A stretch of DNA of 64,000 nt from assembly GCA_016718605.1 (NCBI GenBank), contig JADKCY010000001.1:186001-250000 (forward strand), in the 5' to 3' direction. A program made the translations under genes and the position numbers. The notes under the pieces were generated by a model. The model searched no databases, was not told where the DNA came from, and was given only the letters and a program-made list of their open reading frames with translations. Source of the stretch: Lysobacterales bacterium. Lineage in GTDB: Bacteria; Pseudomonadota; Gammaproteobacteria; Xanthomonadales; Xanthomonadaceae. Positions 17,565-26,900 of this stretch are shown here, in pieces; the first letter of the stretch is position 1; each line of letters opens with the position of its first letter.

Positions 17565-18950
17565 ATGAATCTGATGGGCGCGAGTGTAGCAAAGGGCTTT
17601 GCCATCGCCGCCGAATGGCGCACGCGAGACTTGCGGTCAGTTTGGCACCCCTGCACACAGATGCGCGAACATCAAAGCGATCTACTGCCGCTGATACCTA
17701 TCCGGCGCGGCGAAGGTATCTGGCTGGAAGACTACAACGGCAAGCGCTACCTCGATGCAATCAGTTCTTGGTGGACCAATCTGTTTGGCCACGCACATCC
17801 GAAAATTGCTGAAGCAATCGCGCAACAGGCTGGGCAACTCGAACACGTTCTGCTGGCAGGTTTCAGTCATGCGCCGGCAATCGAACTGGCCGAACGCCTG
17901 CTGGCGCGCGCGCCGAAAGGGTTGAGCAAGGTGTTCTACGCGGACAACGGATCGTCCGCAATCGAAGTCGCCTTGAAAATGAGCTTCCACAGCCACCGCA
18001 ATCAGGGGGACATGCAGCGCCATCGGTTTGTCACGCTGAGCAACAGCTATCACGGCGAAACCCTTGGCGCACTGGGTGTTTCGGACATTCCGCTGTATCG
18101 TCGCACCTATGCGCCATTGCTACTGCAGCCGATGTTCGCACCCAGTCCAGACACCTGGCACGCGCTGCCGGGCGAATCGGGTCAAGCCTGCGCCGAGCGC
18201 GCGGCATTGGCACTCGACGAACTTCTCCAGAAGCATGGCCAAGAAACCTGTGCCCTCATCCTCGAACCACTGATCCAATGCGCTGGCGGCATGCGGATGT
18301 ATCACCCGCACTACCTGCGCCGCGCGCGACAACTCTGTGACCATCATGGCGTGCACCTGATTGCCGACGAGATCGCAGTAGGATTCGGCCGCACCGGCTC
18401 CTTCTACGCCTGCGAGCAAGCCGCCATCCGACCGGATCTGATGTGCCTGTCCAAAGGTTTGACGGGTGGCGCGCTGCCGTTGGCAGCGGTGCTGTGCACC
18501 CAGGCCTTGTACGACGCATTTCTCGACGACTCACGCGAGCGCGCCTTTCTGCACTCACACAGCTACACCGGCAATCCTCTAGCCTGCGCCGCGGCATTGG
18601 CTGTGCAGGATATCTTCGATTCCGAACCGGTACTCCAGCAAAACAAGACCACCGCGGAGCGTATGGCAGTACTTGCAGCGCCGTTGGTCGAACTCCCTTG
18701 GGTAGCCGATGTTCGCCAAACGGGCATGGTCTTGGCGATCGAATTGGCTGCGGAATGCCGTCGACCGCTGAACGCGGCGCACCGCACCGGACTGCGTGCC
18801 TATCAGCATGCGATCTCGCAGGGCGTTGTGCTGCGACCGCTGGGCGACGTGTTGTACTGGATGCCGCCCTATTGCATCGACGCTGACGCGCTTGAACGGC
18901 TCGCAAATGTCACGCGGGATGCGATCATTGTCGCCACCAACGGACTCTGA
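17565..18950 (+). CDS. bioA: Adenosylmethionine-8-amino-7-oxononanoate aminotransferase
   Basis: About 461 residues of class-III aminotransferase. Key parts are WHPCTQM, LDAISSWWTNLFGHAHP, the PLP-phosphate site NGSSAIEVALKMS, SNSYHGETLGALGVS, the cofactor Asp in LIADEIAVGFGRTG, the PLP Lys in LSKGLTGGALPLA, and the BioA C-terminal VLYWMPPYCI. It converts KAPA to DAPA in biotin synthesis with S-adenosylmethionine as amino donor. The ATG at 17565 follows GGAG; a later start cannot be excluded because conserved sequence starts near residue 18. No other bio genes are in the window. Confidence 0.93.
   Translation: MNLMGASVAKGFAIAAEWRTRDLRSVWHPCTQMREHQSDLLPLIPIRRGEGIWLEDYNGKRYLDAISSWWTNLFGHAHPKIAEAIAQQAGQLEHVLLAGFSHAPAIELAERLLARAPKGLSKVFYADNGSSAIEVALKMSFHSHRNQGDMQRHRFVTLSNSYHGETLGALGVSDIPLYRRTYAPLLLQPMFAPSPDTWHALPGESGQACAERAALALDELLQKHGQETCALILEPLIQCAGGMRMYHPHYLRRARQLCDHHGVHLIADEIAVGFGRTGSFYACEQAAIRPDLMCLSKGLTGGALPLAAVLCTQALYDAFLDDSRERAFLHSHSYTGNPLACAAALAVQDIFDSEPVLQQNKTTAERMAVLAAPLVELPWVADVRQTGMVLAIELAAECRRPLNAAHRTGLRAYQHAISQGVVLRPLGDVLYWMPPYCIDADALERLANVTRDAIIVATNGL
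17583..17588 (-). promoter_or_regulatory. Possible -10 box for the gspG operon
   Basis: TACACT on the minus strand lies 39 bases upstream of the gspG ATG and inside the first codons of bioA as annotated. No convincing -35 is seen. If real, it means the bioA start may be further downstream. Confidence 0.3.
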
Positions 18951-18958
18951 AAATTTTC

Positions 18959-19693
18959 ATGCGCACGACCCGAAGTTATATCGACAGCAATTTGCCACTC
19001 GGCTCCAGCCTAGAGTTGCCGGATGCCATCGCAACACATCTGGTACGCGTGTTGCGACTGGGCGTCGGTGACGAACTGATCTTGTTCAATGGCGATGGCA
19101 AAGACTACCGCGCACGCATCGCCGAGATGGGAAAACGTAGCGCGCGCGTCGATTTGCTTGATGCGACCGATGTTAAAGCGGAGTCGCCCTTGCGGATCAC
19201 CTTGGCCCAGGCCATCGCGCGCGGGGAGAAAATGGATTGGGTGCTACAAAAAGCCACTGAACTAGGGGTTAGTTGCATTGCCACTGTCTCGACAGAGCGC
19301 ACCGAAGTACGGTTGGATGCCGAACGTTCCGATCGCCGCATGCAGCACTGGGAGGGCGTCGTTGCCAGCGCATGCGAACAGTGTGGCCGCGCGCGCTTGC
19401 CGAAACTTGTGGAGCCGCAATCCTTGTCGCAGTTTCTCGCCAGTCAGCAAGGATCCTCAGCGCTGCTACTGGCTTTGGATCCTCAAGGCGACTTGCACTT
19501 GGACACCCTGCCAGAGGCCGACGAACTTTGTCTGGTGATTGGCCCGGAGGGCGGGCTATCAAACCGCGACATGGCCGCGATACGCGCTGCTGGCGGCCGT
19601 GGCCTACGTCTGGGGCCACGCATCTTGCGCACCGAAACAGCTGGCCTTGCGGCGATCAGTGCCTTACAAGCGCGCCTGGGTGACTGGCGCTAG
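18959..19693 (+). CDS. rsmE: 16S rRNA (uracil-1498-N3)-methyltransferase RsmE
   Basis: 244 residues. An N-terminal PUA-like region (HLVRVLRLGVGDELILFNG) is followed by a SPOUT methyltransferase fold with the knot motifs LVIGPEGGLSNRDM and LGPRILRTETAGLAAI. It methylates U1498 of 16S rRNA using S-adenosylmethionine. It follows bioA by 8 bases and is likely co-transcribed with it. Confidence 0.95.
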   Translation: MRTTRSYIDSNLPLGSSLELPDAIATHLVRVLRLGVGDELILFNGDGKDYRARIAEMGKRSARVDLLDATDVKAESPLRITLAQAIARGEKMDWVLQKATELGVSCIATVSTERTEVRLDAERSDRRMQHWEGVVASACEQCGRARLPKLVEPQSLSQFLASQQGSSALLLALDPQGDLHLDTLPEADELCLVIGPEGGLSNRDMAAIRAAGGRGLRLGPRILRTETAGLAAISALQARLGDWR

Positions 19694-20003
19694 CATCGCG
19701 TTGAAAAAACACCCTCGGTTGAATGGCAGTTTTGCCGCGCCCGCGGCCCAATCGCGCATGCGATGGGTTCGTCGGGAGAAAGCCCACAGTTGTGGCGAAC
19801 TCGCGACGTTGGGAATGTGCAACTAAGCACGTTCTCGCCCGTCTGCTAGATTCAATCCAGTGGCGAAGACGCAATGCAGAAATCTCGCTCGGGGTAATGC
19901 TATCTACACATACCATATCGTTTTCAATCGCACACTCGCCATCACCACACGATTGAAGTACGTACATCAGACAGTCCTCCATGACCACCACTGAATTTTG
20001 ACC
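19694..20003. other. 310-base region with no recognised gene
   Basis: Both strands contain only short frames with Arg- and Ser-rich, non-family sequence. No strong promoter, terminator with a U-tract or RNA gene is evident. It separates rsmE from glk and probably holds the glk promoter. Confidence 0.4.
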
Positions 20004-20993
20004 ATGCCATCTTCCAACTTCCAATCCGTCCTCGCCGCTGACGTCGGTGGCACGCATGCACGTTTGGGCTGGGTTGAACTGCCGTTCGATCCCTCACAAG
20101 CGCCTCGACTGCTCAACCACAAGCGTTATCGCTGCGCAGATTTCAATGGACTGGAGTTCATCCTGCAACGCTTCCTGGCAGACTGCCATGGCAGCGCTGA
20201 TGCTATTGCGATTGCTTGCGCCGGACTGCGTGTCGGCGACCGCGTGATCAGCCCAAATCTGCCATGGGCACTGGACCTTACTGCACTGCAGACGGTGTCG
20301 GGCGAACTGCCTTTGTCGATCAGCAATGACTTCGAAGCGCTGGCTCGCGCGAGCCGTTGGCTGCCTTCCAATGCGCGGACCCTGTTGTGCGGCAAGGAGT
20401 GTGGCCCCGGAGAATCGCGCCCCATTCTTGTGTTGGGTCCTGGCACGGGTTTGGGCGCCGCAATCCGGGTCCGCGTCAGTGCCCACCACGAGCACGTCAT
20501 TGCGACCGAAGCAGGGCATGCGGGCTACGCCCCTGCAGACCAAGATGAAGTGGCACTTCTAGCCCATCTTCAGGGCATCCATGGCCATGTCGCGACCGAA
20601 GCACTGCTGTCTGGGCCGGGTCTATTGCGCATCTATGGCGCAGTCTGCGCAATGCAGCAACAAGCACCCAAAGCTCACTCACCAGAAGCTGTATCAGCAC
20701 TCGCGGCGTCAGGCGACGATGATTGCGCCATGCGCGCGGTCAGAATGTTCTGGGACGCGTTGGGCAACGTCGTTGGCAACTTGGTGCTGCAAACCGGATG
20801 CTTTGGCGGTGTGATCTTGGCTGGCGGCGTGTTGCCAAACATCGATTTTGGTCGCGCTCAAAGCGATTTCGCCACTCGCATCGCAGCCAAAGGCAGCATG
20901 CAACCCGCCATGGAGAACGTCCCTATCTACCAAATCGAACATGGTGAACTGGCGATCGTTGGTGCAGCGATGGCACTTGCCAACAGACAATGA
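20004..20993 (+). CDS. glk: Glucokinase
   Basis: About 329 residues of the bacterial Glk family. ATP-binding phosphate-1 motif ADVGGTHARLG, catalytic Asp in ISNDFEALA, phosphate-2 GPGTGLGAA, substrate-side EAGHAGYAP and adenosine-side FGGVILAGGVLP are all seen. It phosphorylates glucose to glucose-6-phosphate in the cytoplasm. The ATG at 20004 is chosen over a TTG at 19998. Transcribed convergently with chpC, 56 bases away. Confidence 0.92.
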   Translation: MPSSNFQSVLAADVGGTHARLGWVELPFDPSQAPRLLNHKRYRCADFNGLEFILQRFLADCHGSADAIAIACAGLRVGDRVISPNLPWALDLTALQTVSGELPLSISNDFEALARASRWLPSNARTLLCGKECGPGESRPILVLGPGTGLGAAIRVRVSAHHEHVIATEAGHAGYAPADQDEVALLAHLQGIHGHVATEALLSGPGLLRIYGAVCAMQQQAPKAHSPEAVSALAASGDDDCAMRAVRMFWDALGNVVGNLVLQTGCFGGVILAGGVLPNIDFGRAQSDFATRIAAKGSMQPAMENVPIYQIEHGELAIVGAAMALANRQ

Positions 20994-21049
20994 CTCAACT
21001 TCCCATGAGCAGACCGTGAAAGGTGCGTCACAAGTCGGACTCGACCACC

Positions 21050-21538
21050 TCACGCCGCACTTGTCGCGCCCTCTTCTGCCAGCACATTCAAAATGCTCTG
21101 TTCCATAGCGAAGAGATCAGGGATCAGCGCTTGGTCATCACGCAACATGACCCGCATTCGCGCGCCGTTCGGTAACGGTTGGCCGTCGTCATACTCAATC
21201 AATGCATCGGCAGCGACGGTTGTGAGGCGCGGGAACCCCTGCGTTAACAGGGCGAAATACGGCAATCTGGGCGCTTGGCCAAGAGCACGCAGCACGGCAA
21301 CCTTGGCGCCCAATTCACCTTCGCGCTCCGCCAGTCCCGCCAGCTTCGAGAATGAAACCAAGGGCAAACGCCAACCGCGCCAACGCAGACGCCCCAACAT
21401 CCAATCGGGGGTCAGAAACGGTAAGGGCTCAGGTTCGGCAAAGGTGATGATTTCGGCAACGTTGGCGTTCGGCAGCAACAATCGCCCACCGGTAACGTTA
21501 ATTGTGACCCCACGAAGTTCATTCTGCGTTTCGATCAC
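21050..21538 (-). CDS. chpC: CheW-like protein ChpC
   Basis: 162 residues of CheW fold: LLLPNANVAEIITFAEPEPLPF, MLGRLRWRGWRLPLVSFSKL, RLPYFALLTQGFPRLTTV. ChpC is a second CheW-like adaptor of the Pil-Chp system in Pseudomonas. It starts at GTG 3 bases after the chpB stop, with GGAGTGA upstream, and closes the cluster. Confidence 0.82.
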   Translation of the reverse strand: MIETQNELRGVTINVTGGRLLLPNANVAEIITFAEPEPLPFLTPDWMLGRLRWRGWRLPLVSFSKLAGLAEREGELGAKVAVLRALGQAPRLPYFALLTQGFPRLTTVAADALIEYDDGQPLPNGARMRVMLRDDQALIPDLFAMEQSILNVLAEEGATSAA

Positions 21539-21541
21539 GAC

Positions 21542-23941
21542 TCACTCCGATTCCGAAATGCTGTCCAGCGTAAGCTGAAAGCGTTCGACACAATGGTTCG
21601 CCAATTCCGCTGGTGAACCGACAAAATCGACGATGCCCTTCGCGCGAGCACCATCCACCATCGAACTCACGACACAGGTTTCCGGATCCTGCACCCACAC
21701 TTCACCACCCTTCTGAGCCAAATAGGCCGCACCTTCGACAGCATCCGCAGCCATACCGCTGAACACAACTGCCATCGCAGCCTGTCCAAATGAATCCGCC
21801 ACACTGCTCAGAATATCGTCGATGCATGGCCGATAGCGAGGCGGCGTCGAATGTGGCCAAAAGTTTGCCGTGCCATCCGCAGCCAGCGTAAACCGCTGAT
21901 CCGACGGAATAACCCAGACCATGCCATGCCGCAAACGCATGCCCGCCTGTGGCACGCTGACACTCAATGCAGTGGATTTTTGCAACTGCTGAGCCAATCG
22001 CTCGAAGAATCCGTTTTCCAGATGCTGCGCCACGATGAACCCCGCATTGAAATCCGAGGCAATCGCAGACAGGAATGTCCGTAAGGCGTCGGGTCCGCCA
22101 ATCGACGCCGCCAGAACCACAACCCGCTGCAGGCTTCCCGGAACTTGCTCCGCAAGCTTGGGTGTCTCCGCTGACCCATGCAACGAGGATTTCAATGTCG
22201 CTGATGGCGCCTCGGACGATGCCTGCTCACTATCGCCCTCGAGCGGGACCAAACTCAGACCCGAACCCAATTGCCCCAGATCGAAAGAGCGAATCGTCGG
22301 AGACGATCGCACGTCAACAGAAGCGATGTCTCGAGAAATTTGGGCATCGTCTTGCAAGGACAATTCCCCAAAACGTCGTTTTCCAACTTCCAACTCTGGC
22401 GTGTCAATTGCGTCGCTTGGCGCAGAGGCTGAACTCCGTGTACCGCGATCTACATCAGATGTGGGGAAATCCAAGTCCTTGACGATATCTAGAACTGGGG
22501 CAATCCCCATCAGCGCGCTCATTTGCAATTCCAATCGCGCAAGTTCCTCATCAACGACAGGCGACGCTTCTGAGCGCAATTGTTCGTCACCAAGTGACGC
22601 CTCGATTGCCATTGCGTCAACGGCAGATGACCTATCCGTCGCGAGCGGCGAGAAGTCCATGCCTGCCCACTCGTCCTCGACACTTTGCAGTAACGCCTGG
22701 TCTTCAGGAGACAAGCTAAGCACGGCCGAACTCCAATCCTCCGTTGCGGTGCTCGACTGAGCGCCAGAAGCAACGCGTGGTGATGCCCCTGAATCATGTC
22801 GAAGTCCATCTTCGACGAGGGGATCGACAGGCTGAAGCGGTTCAATCGCATCAAAATTGAACTCATCCACCGACTCAAGCATCAATGAAGGCCCACTGGA
22901 CCACGCCACGCGGTCTTGTTCGCTGATCGACGAATCAGCGACGGATGTTCCTAGCGTCGCCGGTGTTTGGTCAGGGCTGGCGAACAGTGCCAGCAAATCT
23001 TCGTCGCTCAGATCGTCAACGATCTCGGTCGACGAGTGCAAAGGCAGTGTTGGCGAGCTATCAAAGCGATTCCGATCTCTTGAGGGCAAGTCGACCGAAT
23101 GATCCTGCAAACCCATCGCGGATTTCAGTCGATCCATCAATAGTTCCGGATCATCTGGAAGTTCAGCTTCCGCGGCTGCCGCTGCCTCTCTGGTTTTGAT
23201 AACCTTGAATTCGTCTCCAACGGTCGATTCCAGATCATCCCACCGTTCAGAAGCCTCGCCAAACGAGGCATCGGCTAAAGCTGCGCCAGTGGCAAGCACC
23301 CCATCGCCAGCACCAACGCGCCCAAACGTCTCGCTCAAATCACCGAGGCTAACGCCAGCCTCTTCCAACGCCGCGGTGAAATCCAGTTCATTCATGGCTT
23401 CGGTAGGTGCCACGTCATCGATGACCCAATCCGCAGGTGGCGCGCTCGAGCTGCGAGATAAACTCGGTTCCGGCATGACGATGGGTACATCGACCGCGTG
23501 GACATCAATGGCCTGAATGCCATTGGGAATGGGCTCGATCCGACCCAGTTCGCTTGTTTTTCGCGCCGAATCGAACGGCGCAATGGCACGTTCGGACCCT
23601 TCGGGACGTGGTGGCAGCACATCCGGTGCACCCAGCACTTTCGCGACGAGATGACGCGCCCAACGATCTAAGTCCCAACCGCTCAGTTGGGAGGATGCTT
23701 CACCATCGTCAAATACGACTTGTACGTCCGCGTTGTCCAAAAGTGGCTGGAGCTGATAAATCTCGTCTTCAACGCCTGACACCAAGCTAACAATCAAAAC
23801 GTGCGGTGGCTGGCGCATGAGTGGCGATCGAACACAATCATCCACGTCACCTTCAAACACAAGTGCTGCACCACGCGCCAGCAACGCATGGCGCAACTGC
23901 TCGCGCGCTGGGTCGGCTCGACCGACCAGCGCCACTTGCAT
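21542..23941 (-). CDS. chpB: CheB-type methylesterase ChpB with long acidic linker
   Basis: About 799 residues; family members are usually about 340. Residues 1-110 look like a receiver fold (MQVALVGRADPAREQLRHAL) but the expected phospho-acceptor position reads VLIVSLVSGVEDE, with no Asp in the usual place. Residues about 130-600 are Asp/Ser/Ala-rich and probably disordered. Residues about 610-799 are a CheB methylesterase: nucleophile AASIGGPDAL, His in VAQHLENGF, Asp in FSGMAADAVEG. It should remove methyl groups from PilJ, opposing PilK. Start ATG 23941 lies after the chpA stop; an in-frame GTG at 23971 would overlap chpA. Confidence 0.83.
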   Translation of the reverse strand: MQVALVGRADPAREQLRHALLARGAALVFEGDVDDCVRSPLMRQPPHVLIVSLVSGVEDEIYQLQPLLDNADVQVVFDDGEASSQLSGWDLDRWARHLVAKVLGAPDVLPPRPEGSERAIAPFDSARKTSELGRIEPIPNGIQAIDVHAVDVPIVMPEPSLSRSSSAPPADWVIDDVAPTEAMNELDFTAALEEAGVSLGDLSETFGRVGAGDGVLATGAALADASFGEASERWDDLESTVGDEFKVIKTREAAAAAEAELPDDPELLMDRLKSAMGLQDHSVDLPSRDRNRFDSSPTLPLHSSTEIVDDLSDEDLLALFASPDQTPATLGTSVADSSISEQDRVAWSSGPSLMLESVDEFNFDAIEPLQPVDPLVEDGLRHDSGASPRVASGAQSSTATEDWSSAVLSLSPEDQALLQSVEDEWAGMDFSPLATDRSSAVDAMAIEASLGDEQLRSEASPVVDEELARLELQMSALMGIAPVLDIVKDLDFPTSDVDRGTRSSASAPSDAIDTPELEVGKRRFGELSLQDDAQISRDIASVDVRSSPTIRSFDLGQLGSGLSLVPLEGDSEQASSEAPSATLKSSLHGSAETPKLAEQVPGSLQRVVVLAASIGGPDALRTFLSAIASDFNAGFIVAQHLENGFFERLAQQLQKSTALSVSVPQAGMRLRHGMVWVIPSDQRFTLAADGTANFWPHSTPPRYRPCIDDILSSVADSFGQAAMAVVFSGMAADAVEGAAYLAQKGGEVWVQDPETCVVSSMVDGARAKGIVDFVGSPAELANHCVERFQLTLDSISESE

Positions 23942-23954
23942 TTGATGGCGGTCA

Positions 23955-26900
23955 TCAATGACGGCGTTCACGCGCACCCTGCAGGATTTCCTGAACATTT
24001 CGCATGAGATCAGACTCCTGATAAGGCTTGCCGAGATAGCGATCCACACCGATTTCAAATGCCCGCTGACGATGCTTGTCGCCTGTTCGCGAGGTAATCA
24101 TGATGATCGGAACGGACTTCAACCGTGCGTCATTTCGCATATGTGTAGCGAGCTCGTAGCCGTCCATGCGCGGCATCTCGATATCCAGCAACATGACATC
24201 GGGCACCCGATCGACCAACTTCTCGATGGCATCGACACCATCTTTGGCCGTCGTCACCTCCAAGCCATGCCGTTCCAAAACGCGACTTGTTACTTTCCGC
24301 ATGGTGATCGAGTCATCCACCACCATCACCAACGGCACTTGGCGGGAATCATCCGGGACGTGGGCGATCGGCAAGACGCCCTCAGCATTGGCTGCAATCG
24401 CTCGCCGCACCATCGGGGCCAAGTCGAGAATGATGACCACGCGACCGTCACCCATCATGGTCGCCCCGAAGATGCCGGGAATTGAACTGACTTGGGGACC
24501 CGTGGATTTCACCACGATTTCGCGGCTGCCGAGCACGTTATCGACACAAATCGCAGCGCGCTGATCACCGGAGCGCGCAAGCACCAATGGCACCTGCAAA
24601 CTGTCGACGGCACGCGCAGATGCCTGGCCAAGCAAAACACCCAGATCGTGAATTGCGTAGTCCTCACCCGCATAGCGGAAGGTCGGCGTCCCACTCGCCA
24701 ACTGCTTTTCCAACTCGGCGCGATCAATTCGGGAGACGCCCTGCACCGAGGTAATCGGCACAGCGAACGTGGTTTCACCGATTTTGACAAAGACCGCTTG
24801 GGTAACCGCCAAGGTAAAGGGCAGTCGGATCACAAACTCCGATCCCTGCCCCTCACTGGACTCGATGTGCAATGAGCCGCCCAATTGCCGGATCTCGTTG
24901 TAGACGACATCCATGCCGACACCACGTCCGGCAACCTTGCTGACCGATTCCGCGGTGGAGAAGCCACTCTCCAGAATGAATCCGTAGATATCACGATCCG
25001 TGAGCTGAGCGTCGGGCTTCATCAGCCCACGCTCAATGGCCTTGCGCCGAATGACGTCGCGACTCATGCCACGACCATCGTCCGCGACGCGGATTAGTAC
25101 TTCCGAGGCTTCGCGCGCAACCGTGATGCGGATGACACCCTCTTCGAGTTTACCCACAGCAACACGCTGCTCCGGCGATTCGATGCCGTGCGCAAGCGCA
25201 TTTCGCAACATGTGTTCCAAGGGCGCAGTCATGCGATCGAGGATGTTGCGGTCCATTTCGCCTTGCGCGCCATCCACGCGCAGCTGCGCCTTCAATCCCA
25301 GCTCAGACGATGTCTGACGCAAGATTCGACGCAAACGCGGAACGAGGGAATCGAACGGCACCATTCGGGTGCGCATCAGTCCCTCTTGCAGGTCGGAGCT
25401 GACTCGGGACTGCTGCAAAAGCAAGGTTTCGTACTGGCGGGTCAAATCCTCCAAGGTGTGCTGAAGGTTGACAATATCAGCCGCAGACTCCGACAAAGCC
25501 CGCGACAACTGCTGCAGTGTCGAGAAGCGATCCAGCTCCAAAGGATCGAACTCGGTATCTCCTTCATCTTGCTGGCGTTGGTACCGAGAGAGAATCTGTG
25601 CTTCGGTTTCGATTTCCAGTTTGCGCAACTGGTCACGCAAACGCGATGTGGTTTGATCAAGTTCGCCCAAGTTGCCACGGAAGGAACCTAGCTGCTGTTC
25701 CAATCGTGCGCGATAGATGGCCACCTCACCCGCATAATTGACCAGGCGATCCAGCAGGTCTGCCCGAATGCGGATCTGCTCCTGAGGCGCACGCGAACCT
25801 GTGTCGTCTTCGTCCAGTGCAGTTTCGATTGCAACGCTGCGAATCGGCGGTGGAAGTTTGCGCTTGCTGACCTCCTGATCGTCGACACGGGAATCGCTTG
25901 CGGAAAGATCAATTTCACGCCCTGCGATTTCGGAAACCTCGCCATCCAATCCTGAGGGCAGATCGTTTTGGGTCGTCTGGGAATCGCCCAGAGAGGGCGA
26001 GTCTACAAAAGACGGTAGGTCGCCATGCAGAAGGTACTCCACCGTTTCCAGCAAATGTGTGGGTGCTTGAATGGCCTGTCGTTGCCCCACCCGCGCCACC
26101 ATCTGATGCAGGCGATCGAAACCTCTCTCCAATACCTCGATACCGAACGTGCCGAGGTCGCGATTGCCGTGTGCCACCGCCTCCAGCAGAGATTCCATGA
26201 CATGCGCAAGGTCGCCGATCGGGGCAAGTCCCGCCATACGCGCACCGCCCTTCAGGGTGTGCAAGTCACGTTGCAGCGCGACGACAGGTGCCGAATCGCT
26301 GGGCGCATCGCGAAGCTGTGCCAATACGCCATCGGAGTGGTCCAAGATGTCCACGCCTTCTTCCATGAAGACATCGAGCAGGTCCAAGTCAACATCAGAA
26401 GTATCGAGTTCACCCTCAGCATCATCCTCGGCCGGAATTTCGAACCGACGCGCAATCAATCCGGGCGGTTCTTGGTCCAGCGCGTCTACCGCCGACAATT
26501 CGGGGTCCGCGATATTCAGCGCCAACAAAGACTCTGCTGCCACGCCAAATTCAACCTCGTCCGAATTTTCAAGCGCTGCAAGTTCGACCTGCTCGCCGCC
26601 CTCGACGTCGCCATTCGCCGGTTGTGAAGCGAGCGAATCAGCGTCCTCCCAGCCTTGGGTTTCAAGCGCCGCGTGTTCGGACGGTCCGCCAAGCGTTTGA
26701 ATCTCGCCCAAATCTACCCAACGCGTCGTAGATTCATCGGTCGCAGCGTCAAGTGACGCTGTTTCCGGAGCGGATGGATTGGCGTCCAAAAGGGCAAGCT
26801 CAATTTCAGCCCGGACGGTGTCAGTCACCAACTCGACCGGATTGAAATCTTCCAATGAGAGCGTCGTGACCTCATCTCGCGACGCATCATCGACACCGCG

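Noticed and set aside
19656..20057. A 133-codon minus-strand frame across the rsmE-glk gap
   Set aside because: No family match, no ribosome site of note, and it overlaps both flanking genes.
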